Positions 16,876 to 25,402 of a stretch of DNA of 64,000 nucleotides are shown here, in pieces. A program made the position numbers and the translations under genes. Source of the DNA: Paenibacillus sp. PastM-3 (lineage in GTDB: Bacteria; Bacillota; Bacilli; Paenibacillales; Paenibacillaceae); NCBI RefSeq assembly GCF_029893965.1, contig NZ_JARXXP010000014.1, positions 107,683-171,682 on the forward strand, written 5' to 3'. A model generated the notes under the pieces. The model made no database searches, was not told the origin of the DNA, and was given only the letters and a program-made list of their open reading frames with translations. Position 1 is the stretch's first letter; each line of letters begins with the position of its first letter.

Positions 16876-17060
16876 AAGTGGAAATTCGTCATCTATTTCT
16901 GGGCAAAACCCTAAAATCACTCTGCTAGTTGTAAAAACGCCACTTAATTCTGCGGATTTGGCCATTATTAGAAGCTACAGCTAATTTTAAGTGTGGTTTC
17001 TCCAACTAATAACTCCACTATTCAGAAATTCAAGAAATTAAGTGCCGAAATTCCAACTAA
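16876..17060. repeat. Intergenic repeat cluster B
   Basis: Four units of the same kind as at 2.0 kb: at about 16876 (AAGTGGAAATTCGTCATCTAT), 16924-16945 in reverse (its complement reads AAGTGGCGTTTTTACAACTAG), 16989 (AAGTGTGGTTTCTCCAACTAA) and 17040 (AAGTGCCGAAATTCCAACTAA). The spacing AAGTG-N11-(A/T)CTA is constant. The stretch lies between a signal-peptide gene start and the lacZ terminator and holds no gene. Confidence 0.75.
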
Positions 17061-17090
17061 ATGCCGCGTATTCACTCGCACCAAACAAAA

Positions 17091-17128
17091 ACCGGCCCCG
17101 GTCTGATGGCCATCAGACCGGGGCCGGT
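17091..17128 (-). terminator. Terminator of the lacZ operon
   Basis: A perfect 38-bp palindrome (ACCGGCCCCGGTCTGATGG and its complement). On the minus strand it is followed by TTTTTGTTT, so it ends the lacZ transcript. Confidence 0.88.
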
Positions 17129-17148
17129 ATCACTTCTGCAATATTAAA

Positions 17149-20100
17149 TTATCGCTCTCCCAATCCCGTACCGGACAGGAAGAATTCATATTCCAGCGTC
17201 TGGTCGGCAGGAATTCTGTATTCCGGATGAACCGGTGCGCCCCAGCTGTCGTCACCGCCGACGCCCATTTGTCTGCCGGCAACAGTTACTACAGTGTAGT
17301 GAACCGGCGGAAGCTCGAACGGATGAGCGGCATGCTCCAGCTCGAATGCAGTGTAAGGCGACAAAGTGCACTCCACCGGAGCGCTTGCCGGAGCTGTGAT
17401 CTGCAGCCCGATACCTGCGTTATCGGTAATCTTCACGCGGCGGACGCCGGTACGGTTGCCCGATTCCTGCGGCACAAGGTAGCGGGACGGCAGCTCCTGC
17501 ACCTTCCGGCTGAACACGCCAAGTCTGGCGCCGAATGCACGGTCGATGTAGTTCTCCTCAGGTCCCATCGCATACCACTCTGACTGCTCATAGTCAGCCG
17601 ACATCTTGAAGGACAACGCCACGATCGGCACATCCGGAAGTCCGGGAGCACCGGTATAACGTGTATGAACTCTTACTGTTCCGTCAGCATAGACGGTATA
17701 AGCCGTTTTAAATTCAAGCTTTTCATGAATGCTGAACCGGTAATCAAAGCTTACCGTTACTGCACCCTCTTGCTTTTCAAGGCTTACCTCTACACATTTG
17801 CGGGCCAGACTGGCAGCGTACCAGGCACCGCCATGGTATCCGAGCTGGGTCCCTTTGTCGTTATCGGTAGTCGCCCGCCAGAACAGCGGAGCCGGAGGAG
17901 CCTCAATCATCTCATGTCCGTGGTAGTTCAGTGACACAAGCGATCCGACCTGCTTGGAGAAGATTACGGTAAAGCCTTCGCCAATTACGCCGATCTGCAC
18001 ATCCCCTTCAACCACTTTCAGGGCACCTGCAGGCAGTTCAGCCGGCCCGGCTTCCACATTGAAGATATGCTCGCCAAAGGCAACTTCATATCCCGCCTCG
18101 GCCCAAAGCTCAGCTTCCTTCAGTACCAGGGAAGCCTGGATGCTGTACTCACCCGGCGTTCCTTCTGTCTGCGGAAGGTCAATCGGTACCCACACTTCAC
18201 TTTGCGGGGCAGCGTCAACATCGGTTGTCCACTTACCGAGCAGTTCGCCTTCACAGTACAGGCTGTATTCCAGTGCCAGATGATCCGTGCCTGCGAACAG
18301 GCTTTCGTTAATAACACGGATGCCTGTCTGCTCCGGTGCAAGCTTATAATTCTGATACAGGAATTTAACCTCCTGCATCTTCGGTGTCCACTTCCGGTCA
18401 GCGAAGACAATGCCGTTCCCGCAGAAGCTGTAATCCGTCGGACGGTCGCCGAAGTCGCCGCCGTAAGCGAAGAACTCGTTACCATAACGGTCCTTCTTCA
18501 GAATCGACTGGTCGATGTAATCCCAGATAAAACCTCCCTGGTACATCGGGTACTTATTCTCAAGCTCCGTATATTTGTGCATGCCGCCGACAGAGTTGCC
18601 CATCGCATGCATGTATTCGCAGCTGAGATACGGCTTGTCCGGATTAGCGTTCAAATATTCCTCGATGTCAGCCGGCTTCGCGTACATCCGGCTCTCCATA
18701 TCGCTTGTATCATTATAATTGCGGTCATAGAACACGCCTTCATAGTGAACGAGACGGCTGTTGTCCCGGCTGCGGAACCAGTTCGCCACATCCAGAATGA
18801 CTTGCCCTGCATACGATTCGTTACCGCAGGACCAGATCAGGATCGACGGGTGGTTCTTGTCCCGCTCCACCATGTTGATCGCACGGTCCAGCACGATGTC
18901 GTGCCAGTTCGGATCATTGTGCGGAATATTCCAGGACGGCTCAACCGCGCCCATCTTCTGCCAGGAGCCGTGGGTTTCCAGGTTCATTTCATCGATGACA
19001 TAAACCCCGTATTCATCGCACAGCTCATACCATAACGTCTGGTTCGGGTAATGCGAGGTACGCACAGCGTTGATGTTGGCTCTCTTCAGCGTCTCAATAT
19101 CCCACAGCATATCCTCGCGGGTAATGTTGCGGCCGCTGCGGCAGTTGAATTCATGGCGGTTGACGCCCTTGAATACAATCCGCTTGCCGTTGATGCACAT
19201 CAGCTTATTCTTCATCTCGAACCGGCGGAAGCCGGCCTTTTGCACAACAGCCTCTACGACCGCTCCATCTGCTCCCGTCAAAGTGAGACAAACGGTATAG
19301 AGATAAGGATTCTCTGCACTCCAGGTCAGCACATCGGCAACTTCTCCCGACAGCGTAAGCTCCTGCCCGTCGAACACACCCTCGCTGCTTAGACGAATCT
19401 CCCCGTCCCGGTCCTTCAGCTCAAGCTTGGCACTGACTGCTTCCTGCGGCGTATCCAGCAGCCGCATCGTTACATTCAGGCTGCCTTGCGTATAAGTATC
19501 GTCCAGCTCAGCCCGTACTTCGAGATCACGGATATGAACTTTTGGCACCGTATATAAGTACACTTCACGGAAAATGCCGGAGAAACGCCAGAAATCCTGA
19601 TCCTCCAGCCAACCGCCGGTGCTGCGCTGGTACACCTCAACAGCCAGTTTGTTTTTGCCTGCCCGCATAAACGGTGTAAGGTCAAATTCTGAAGGGGTGA
19701 AGCTATCCTCGGCATAGCCGACGAATTCACCATTCAACCACACATAGAACGCCGACTCCACACCCTGGAAGGAAATAAACAGCGGTCCGTTCTCCATATT
19801 TTCCGGCAGGCGGAACTCCTTAACATAGCTGCCGACCGGATTATGATCCGGAGAGATATGCGGCGGACGAAGATCAATCAGCCCATCCCAAGGGTACATC
19901 GTGTTGACATATTGCGGACGGCCGTAGCCCTGCAGCTGAATATGTCCGGGAACCTGAATGTTGTCCCACCCGGTGCAATTATATTCTTCCTTATAAAAAG
20001 CTTCCACACGGCTTGCCGGATTCGGCGCATAGCTGAATTTCCAGCTTCCGTTCAGGCTGAAGCGCATATCCATCGGCGCTCCGGCCTCTGCCTCAGCCAT

Positions 20101-20202
20101 ATTTGTATAATAACGGTGGTCCGAATGAGCCTCCACCCGGTTTACCTTGAAGGTGCCCGGATCTTCCAGCCAGCTCAGGCTTGGGGTAACTGCCAATTTC
20201 AT
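17149..20202 (-). CDS. lacZ: Beta-galactosidase, glycoside hydrolase family 2
   Basis: About 1017 residues, the size and layout of the large E. coli-type LacZ: sugar-binding, immunoglobulin-like, TIM-barrel and the wide C-terminal beta-sandwich domains. The acid/base Glu is in ILIWSCGNESYAG and the nucleophile Glu in LSCEYMHAMGN. It splits lactose and other beta-galactosides in the cytoplasm. The start is not certain: AAGGAGG is only 2 bases before the ATG at 20200-20202, while a TTG two codons later has better spacing; a TTG 10 codons earlier is also open. It is the last gene after two permeases and a binding protein. Confidence 0.95.
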   Translation of the reverse strand: MKLAVTPSLSWLEDPGTFKVNRVEAHSDHRYYTNMAEAEAGAPMDMRFSLNGSWKFSYAPNPASRVEAFYKEEYNCTGWDNIQVPGHIQLQGYGRPQYVNTMYPWDGLIDLRPPHISPDHNPVGSYVKEFRLPENMENGPLFISFQGVESAFYVWLNGEFVGYAEDSFTPSEFDLTPFMRAGKNKLAVEVYQRSTGGWLEDQDFWRFSGIFREVYLYTVPKVHIRDLEVRAELDDTYTQGSLNVTMRLLDTPQEAVSAKLELKDRDGEIRLSSEGVFDGQELTLSGEVADVLTWSAENPYLYTVCLTLTGADGAVVEAVVQKAGFRRFEMKNKLMCINGKRIVFKGVNRHEFNCRSGRNITREDMLWDIETLKRANINAVRTSHYPNQTLWYELCDEYGVYVIDEMNLETHGSWQKMGAVEPSWNIPHNDPNWHDIVLDRAINMVERDKNHPSILIWSCGNESYAGQVILDVANWFRSRDNSRLVHYEGVFYDRNYNDTSDMESRMYAKPADIEEYLNANPDKPYLSCEYMHAMGNSVGGMHKYTELENKYPMYQGGFIWDYIDQSILKKDRYGNEFFAYGGDFGDRPTDYSFCGNGIVFADRKWTPKMQEVKFLYQNYKLAPEQTGIRVINESLFAGTDHLALEYSLYCEGELLGKWTTDVDAAPQSEVWVPIDLPQTEGTPGEYSIQASLVLKEAELWAEAGYEVAFGEHIFNVEAGPAELPAGALKVVEGDVQIGVIGEGFTVIFSKQVGSLVSLNYHGHEMIEAPPAPLFWRATTDNDKGTQLGYHGGAWYAASLARKCVEVSLEKQEGAVTVSFDYRFSIHEKLEFKTAYTVYADGTVRVHTRYTGAPGLPDVPIVALSFKMSADYEQSEWYAMGPEENYIDRAFGARLGVFSRKVQELPSRYLVPQESGNRTGVRRVKITDNAGIGLQITAPASAPVECTLSPYTAFELEHAAHPFELPPVHYTVVTVAGRQMGVGGDDSWGAPVHPEYRIPADQTLEYEFFLSGTGLGER

Positions 20203-20235
20203 TTCCTCCTTAGATAGAAAGTGAGCTTTCAATCC

Positions 20236-21060
20236 TTATTTCACTGATCCCACCATACCGGCAACGAACTGCTTCTGCATCAGGAAGAAGACAAGTGCTG
20301 TCGGAATCGTAGAGATAACGACTGCGGCCATAATAACGCCGAAATCCGGGGAGTAGCTGGAGCCGAGGTTCGAGATCAGCAGCGGAATCGTCCGTTTTTC
20401 CGGAGTCTGCAGCACGATCAGCGGCCAGAGGTAATTGTTCCAGCTGGACATGAACGTGATGATTGCGGCAGCGGAGTAAGTCGTCTTCATCGTCGGCATA
20501 TAGATTTTGAAGAACAGGCCCAGCTCCGATAATCCGTCAATCCGTCCGGCTTCAAGCAGCTCCCGCGGGAACATCTTGGAGCTCTGGCGGAAGAAGAAGA
20601 TCAGGAACGCCGTCGTAAAGGTCGGAAGAACCACTGCAGCGACTGTATTAACCCCGATCAGCGGAGCAGCAGCCGACAGCTTGGAGAACATCTGATACAG
20701 CGGAACCATCAGCGCGGCAAAAGGAATCATCATGGATAATAATAACAGATTGAAGACCATATCCTTCGCTTTGCTGCGGTAAATTTCAAATCCGTAGCCG
20801 GCCAGGGAAGCGACCAGCAGGGCCAGAACGGTTGTGGTCAGAGCGATTTTGAGCGTATTCCAGAGCGCAGGCACCAGATTGATTGACTCTGTAAGCTTTC
20901 TGATATTGTCGAACAGAGCGGTTCCGGGCAGCATTCTGCCCTGGGTGACGTCGACCGAAAGGTTAGTGGCGCTGATAATCATCCACAAAAACGGGAAAAT
21001 CGAAACAAACGCTACAATCGACAGAAAAATATAAATTGGAGCACGGCGTAAGCTTCTCAT
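20236..21060 (-). CDS. Sugar ABC transporter permease (MalG type)
   Basis: 274 residues with six membrane segments and the EAA loop (EAGRIDGLSELGLFFKIYMP), here with Gly for the third Ala, which docks the ATPase. It ends VAGMVGSVK, normal for MalG-type permeases. Its ATG overlaps the stop of the upstream permease by one base (TAATG), so translation is probably coupled. With its partner it should import lactose or galacto-oligosaccharides, because lacZ follows directly; the substrate is inferred from this only. Confidence 0.9.
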   Translation of the reverse strand: MRSLRRAPIYIFLSIVAFVSIFPFLWMIISATNLSVDVTQGRMLPGTALFDNIRKLTESINLVPALWNTLKIALTTTVLALLVASLAGYGFEIYRSKAKDMVFNLLLLSMMIPFAALMVPLYQMFSKLSAAAPLIGVNTVAAVVLPTFTTAFLIFFFRQSSKMFPRELLEAGRIDGLSELGLFFKIYMPTMKTTYSAAAIITFMSSWNNYLWPLIVLQTPEKRTIPLLISNLGSSYSPDFGVIMAAVVISTIPTALVFFLMQKQFVAGMVGSVK

Positions 21061-21947
21061 TATTTATCATCACCTGCCAGTTTGATTTGAAGGAAGGCCA
21101 AAACAATAATCATTAATACGATGGAGTACGACACAGTCGCGGCGTATCCGAAGTCAGGTGTGTACTTGAACGACAGATTGTAAATATATTGGGAAATGGA
21201 GAGCGTCGCGTTGCCGGGACCTCCCTTGGTTATATTCATAATTTCATCGAACAGCTGCAGGGTACCGATCGTCGAGGTGATCGACGTAAACAGAATGATC
21301 GGCTTGAGCAACGGAACGGTAATCGAGAAAAATTGTCTCGGGCCCGAAGCACCGTCAATTTTTGCAGCTTCATAAATGGAACTGTCGATGTTTTGCAGCG
21401 AGGAGAGGAAGAAAATCATATTGTATCCTGTCCAGCGCCAGGTAATGGCAATGATAATCGTAACTTTCGCCCAGAAGGGATCAGAGATCCACTGGATCGG
21501 TTCAGACAGGATGTGCATGTTCATTAAAGCCAGGTTAATCAGACCGTCATTGCCAAACAGATATTTGAACACTACGGAGTAAGCTACAAGTGAGGTTACA
21601 CAAGGCAGGAAGATCGCTGTACGGAAAAAGCCTTTGAAGCGCAGTTTGCTGTCATTCAGCAGCACCGAGATCATCATTGCAAAGACGATCATAATCGGCA
21701 CCTGTACAATCAGGAACAAGAAGGTGTTCTTGACTGCTGTAAAGAAGGTTTTATCACTAAGCAGACGTTTGTAATTGGATAATCCGTCAAAATGAAGGTT
21801 GGCACCCGCACCCGTTTTGAACGAGAGCAGCAGGGCCTGGATCATCGGATAGAAGTAAAACAGACAGATCATGATGACGGCCACGGCAATAAAAAGCCAG
21901 CCGGTAAGCTTCGCGCGGTTACGCATGGTATGGTTCACAGCTCTCAT
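21060..21947 (-). CDS. Sugar ABC transporter permease (MalF type)
   Basis: 295 residues, six membrane segments, EAA loop EAAKIDGASGPRQFFSITVP. MalF-type partner of the next gene. The first ATG (21945-21947) is placed directly after AAAGGA with no spacing; a GTG three codons on (RBS 9 bases before) may be the real start. No ATPase gene is present in the cluster; such importers share an MsmX-type ATPase encoded elsewhere. Confidence 0.9.
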   Translation of the reverse strand: MRAVNHTMRNRAKLTGWLFIAVAVIMICLFYFYPMIQALLLSFKTGAGANLHFDGLSNYKRLLSDKTFFTAVKNTFLFLIVQVPIMIVFAMMISVLLNDSKLRFKGFFRTAIFLPCVTSLVAYSVVFKYLFGNDGLINLALMNMHILSEPIQWISDPFWAKVTIIIAITWRWTGYNMIFFLSSLQNIDSSIYEAAKIDGASGPRQFFSITVPLLKPIILFTSITSTIGTLQLFDEIMNITKGGPGNATLSISQYIYNLSFKYTPDFGYAATVSYSIVLMIIVLAFLQIKLAGDDK

Positions 21948-22057
21948 TCCTTTCTCTATACAGGCGAAAATCTTTAAAAGGAGAAGCCGCTGTCCTCCGT
22001 CCTGGCTCTAGACGGCAGGTAAGGAGGACAACGGATCCATCAGGTGTAACAGCCATT

Positions 22058-23368
22058 TTACTGGATTTGGGATTCGGCCTGGGACTGTGCATCACTAAGC
22101 GCTTTATCAACCGCAGTCCCGTTTAGGAAGTTCTGCATTTCAACCTTGAGAATATCCTCAATGGCATAAGTGTGCAGACCATAGTTTACGTTCGGAATTT
22201 CAGCTGTCCATTTTGCAAAGTCGGCGATAACCTTTTGTCCGCCGAAGAATTCATCAGGCGCACGATAAGCTTCACCTTCAGCAGCCGGTTTGTAAGTACC
22301 TATAACGCCAACGTCAGTTACAAGCTTCTGGTACAGATCAACGTCGGAGCCCAGGGTTGCGCCCAGGAATTTTACAGCGGCTTCTTTGCCGTCATTGTTC
22401 AGCACATACCAGGAGCTGCCGCCGAGGTTAGATGCATGAACGGAGTTTGCCACATTTTTGAGTTTAGGGAACGGTACTACAGCCCATTTGCCTGACTGGT
22501 CAGCCGATGCTTTTACAGAAGGTGTAATCCAGTTGCCGGTAGGAATGGAAGCAACGTCACCGCTGTTGAAGCCGGCCAGGAACGAGCTCCAGTCGGAGTT
22601 GACTTTTACGATATTGGCATTCATCAGCTCTTTGTAGCTTTCGAATGCCTCTTTCAGTACTGCGTTGTCTTTCAGGTTAGGTGTTGTTCCGTCATCTTTC
22701 AGGTACCAGGAGCCGGCGGACTGGATCATCATACGGATCAGCCCCAGATCGTTAGGGTCCTGAGTCAGCATATCTTTGCCTGTCTTTTCTTTAATGGCTT
22801 TACCGATCTCAATGTACTGCTGCCAGTCGATATCCTGCAGATCGTCAACTGTGTAGCCTGCTTCCTGCAGATAGTCGGTACGGACATAGAGGCCTACAAC
22901 ACCGGAGTCGAACGGTACGCCGTATTGCTTGCCGTCAAAGCTGGTTGGTCCGAGCTTATATTCAGCGAAATTAGCAGTGTTGATCGCATCGCCCAGTTCC
23001 TGAAAAGCATCTGGATACGTTTGCAAGAAACTTTGTGCACGGTAATCTTCAATCAGCACGATGTTCGGCAGACCGGAAGCGGAGCCTGAGTTAAGGCCTG
23101 TGTTCAGCTTCTGGATAATGTCATCCTGTGCGTACTCAACAACTTCAATTTGTGCATCCGGATTTTTGGCCACATAAGCGTCCTTAGCCAGGTTCATGGC
23201 AGCGATATTGAAGTTTTTGTCCCATGCCCAAACGGTAATTTTCTGGTTTCCGCCAGCTGCATTTCCTTCAGCTCCGGTGTTAGCCTGATTATTGGTATTA
23301 GCATTGCTCGAGCAGGCGGTCAGAAGTGTGAATCCGGCAAGCAGTAGAGCGGTAGCTTTTTTCTTCAT
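22058..23368 (-). CDS. Sugar-binding lipoprotein of the lacZ cluster
   Basis: 436 residues. The signal ends in LTACS (Cys19), a lipobox, and is followed by an N/Q-rich linker of the usual kind. Family 1 extracellular solute-binding protein: KITVWAWDKNFN at the start of the mature protein and VASIPTGNWITPSV in the middle. It delivers a sugar, probably a beta-galactoside given lacZ downstream, to the two permeases. GGGGG is 9 bases before the ATG. It is the first gene of the operon; a cre-like site lies just upstream. Confidence 0.9.
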   Translation of the reverse strand: MKKKATALLLAGFTLLTACSSNANTNNQANTGAEGNAAGGNQKITVWAWDKNFNIAAMNLAKDAYVAKNPDAQIEVVEYAQDDIIQKLNTGLNSGSASGLPNIVLIEDYRAQSFLQTYPDAFQELGDAINTANFAEYKLGPTSFDGKQYGVPFDSGVVGLYVRTDYLQEAGYTVDDLQDIDWQQYIEIGKAIKEKTGKDMLTQDPNDLGLIRMMIQSAGSWYLKDDGTTPNLKDNAVLKEAFESYKELMNANIVKVNSDWSSFLAGFNSGDVASIPTGNWITPSVKASADQSGKWAVVPFPKLKNVANSVHASNLGGSSWYVLNNDGKEAAVKFLGATLGSDVDLYQKLVTDVGVIGTYKPAAEGEAYRAPDEFFGGQKVIADFAKWTAEIPNVNYGLHTYAIEDILKVEMQNFLNGTAVDKALSDAQSQAESQIQ

Positions 23369-23393
23369 GTTGTATATCCCCCTAACATGTATT

Positions 23394-23427
23394 TGAAAGT
23401 GCTTTCTTTAAACAGAATATCATTCTG
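23394..23427 (-). promoter_or_regulatory. Cre-like site and inverted repeat upstream of the sugar-binding protein gene
   Basis: TGAAAGTGCTTTCT (23394-23407) matches the CcpA cre consensus TGAAAGCGCTTTCA at 12 of 14 positions, though the central CG is TG. Next to it CAGAATATCATTCTG (23413-23427) is an inverted repeat with 6-base arms. Together they suggest catabolite repression plus a second regulator, perhaps the adjacent AraC-type one. Both are unproven. Confidence 0.4.
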
Positions 23428-23610
23428 GAACCTCATTTCGTTAGAAATGATTTTAGTTAAAATAGTGATAATATTGTCTTTTGTATCCGCTTCCATGCTC
23501 TATGGATTAGGATTATTTTTCTCCTTTCGTACTTTTTTTAGGTAAAATAGGCCGGCTTGCGGCGTAGCTGTCATAGTATGCTGCAAAGGCAGCGGTTCAA
23601 TGCGTTTTTT

Positions 23611-25377
23611 TCAGCAAGGAATTCTGATAGAGACTTTTGTCCCCTGGCCAGGGGTACTGGTGATAGTTACGCCGTACGGCTCACCGTACAGCAGCAGCAG
23701 ACGGTCATGGACATTACGGATGCCGATGCCGCTGAACAGCTGACGGCTGCTTGCCGAAGCCGGGATTGTCTCCTTGTTGTCCAGATCCATACCGTCTCCT
23801 GTATCAACCACCTCGCAGTGCAGTGTATCACGGTCCTTCATGATAGTGACATAGATATACCCCGAGGTCTTGATATTGAAAGCGTGGAAAAAGGCATTCT
23901 CAATAAACGGCTGCAGAATCAGCTTGGGTACCTTAGCCCCCATACAGTCCGGAGAGACAAACATCTCTACCTTGACCCGGCTGCCGTTGCGCACCTGATT
24001 GATAAAGACATAATGCTTCAGGTTAATCAGCTCATCCTCCACCGTAATGGTCTCTTTCACATTGCTGATCGTATTCTGCAGCAGCGAGATGAGGGCATGG
24101 ATCGTCTCCGTCGCCTGCTCCTTGCTGCCCCGCTGCACCAGAATATTAACCGAGGCCAGCGTATTATACAGAAAATGCGGATTGATCTGCTGCTGCAGTG
24201 CGGCCAGCTCGGCATTCCGCTGCTCCTTCTGCGTTTCCACCAGCTGGGCGACATAGTCATTCAGCTCTTTAAGCATATAGTTGAATGCCGTACTCAGCTG
24301 CCTCGTTTCATAGCTGCCGGTGACAGACATATAGTTATGGAAATTCTTTTTGGTCACATTGGACATTTTTTTGACCAGCGTGCGCAGGGACAACGTCAGG
24401 CGTTTGGTCAGAAAATAAATCAGGAGCACCGCAACCGCAGCAATCGCCCCGCCGATCAGAAAGAGCATCTTTTTATCAAACAGCGTGCCGATAGTCTCCT
24501 TTTTATCAATCAGATTCACAATATAAAAGTTATAGGACGGCAGATAATCGGCCAGCAGGATGACTTCCCTTCCGCCAATGGTCAGCTCCTGGCTGGCAAG
24601 CCCCGCCTCGGCAATCTGCTTCGCGCTGCTCAGGAGGTCGGGCGAATAGCTGCCGATCTGCTCTGTCCGGTTGCTTGACACAATCCGCCCGGACGTATCC
24701 AGAAACATGACATCATTGCCTTGGCTCGTAAAGCTGGCGTAGTTCTTGCGGAAATCACTTTCGCGCGTGAACATGTACAGTGTGCCGTATGGTTCTGTAA
24801 GCCCGGGTGCAGTCAGTGCCTTCGCTGCAACCAGATAACGGCCCGCTGAATTCAGCGGGCTGGCGTCCATAAAGCTATAGAACAGCTTCCCGCCCTGCTC
24901 CTGCGCAGCCGCTGTAATCGGATTGTCCCTCAGCTGCGCAGAAGAGCCAGACCAATACGTGACATCGCTGGTATAGCTTCTCCCGTTCCCTCCCAGAATG
25001 GACAGGCCGATGTTGGCGGCCCCGATGCCGGACTGAATACGGTCCATCTGGTCCCGCATGCTGTAATACCGCCGGAAATTGGCCAGCGAGCTCCCGTCCT
25101 TTTCGGTCATGAAGCTGCGGATTACCCCGCTCTGCCCGACATTTATCGCTGTATTGACGGTAGTATAGTGCGAGTTATCCAGTGCGGTTTTAATCTGGTC
25201 GATGATTTTTGAATTGGTAATGCTGAAGGTCTGTACAAACAGCGTCTGCGACATTTGTGCAGTTACTGTAGTAATCAGTACGGTAACGAGCACAATGCTG
25301 ATAACCATAACAACGAATATTTTGCTGAACAGGCTCTGGTCTCTGAGCTTTCCGAGCCATTTTTCGATTAATCCCAT
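23611..25377 (-). CDS. Membrane sensor histidine kinase, YesM type
   Basis: 588 residues. An N-terminal membrane segment (residues about 20-45) and a second near 290 enclose an extracellular sensor domain; a HAMP-like linker follows. The kinase core is of the His_kinase/LytS-YesM class: the phospho-His is in QQQINPHFLYNT and the ATP-binding lid has DTGDGMD and GIGIRNVHDRL. AAGGAG is 7 bases before the ATG. It is read in the same direction as the response-regulator gene just upstream (gap 25 bases) and probably phosphorylates that protein in response to a sugar. Confidence 0.92.
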   Translation of the reverse strand: MGLIEKWLGKLRDQSLFSKIFVVMVISIVLVTVLITTVTAQMSQTLFVQTFSITNSKIIDQIKTALDNSHYTTVNTAINVGQSGVIRSFMTEKDGSSLANFRRYYSMRDQMDRIQSGIGAANIGLSILGGNGRSYTSDVTYWSGSSAQLRDNPITAAAQEQGGKLFYSFMDASPLNSAGRYLVAAKALTAPGLTEPYGTLYMFTRESDFRKNYASFTSQGNDVMFLDTSGRIVSSNRTEQIGSYSPDLLSSAKQIAEAGLASQELTIGGREVILLADYLPSYNFYIVNLIDKKETIGTLFDKKMLFLIGGAIAAVAVLLIYFLTKRLTLSLRTLVKKMSNVTKKNFHNYMSVTGSYETRQLSTAFNYMLKELNDYVAQLVETQKEQRNAELAALQQQINPHFLYNTLASVNILVQRGSKEQATETIHALISLLQNTISNVKETITVEDELINLKHYVFINQVRNGSRVKVEMFVSPDCMGAKVPKLILQPFIENAFFHAFNIKTSGYIYVTIMKDRDTLHCEVVDTGDGMDLDNKETIPASASSRQLFSGIGIRNVHDRLLLLYGEPYGVTITSTPGQGTKVSIRIPC

Positions 25378-25402
25378 TTCAGGCTCCTTCTTGGCTTCCG
25401 CA

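Noticed and set aside
18067..19035. A 322-codon plus-strand frame inside lacZ
   Set aside because: It is antisense to a well-matched GH2 gene, has an Ile/Val/Leu-rich composition without domains, and no ribosome site.
20213..20231. GAAAG...CTTTC palindrome before lacZ, similar to the one before the binding-protein gene
   Set aside because: The arms are only five bases and the spacing differs (4 against 2), so a shared operator is not supported.
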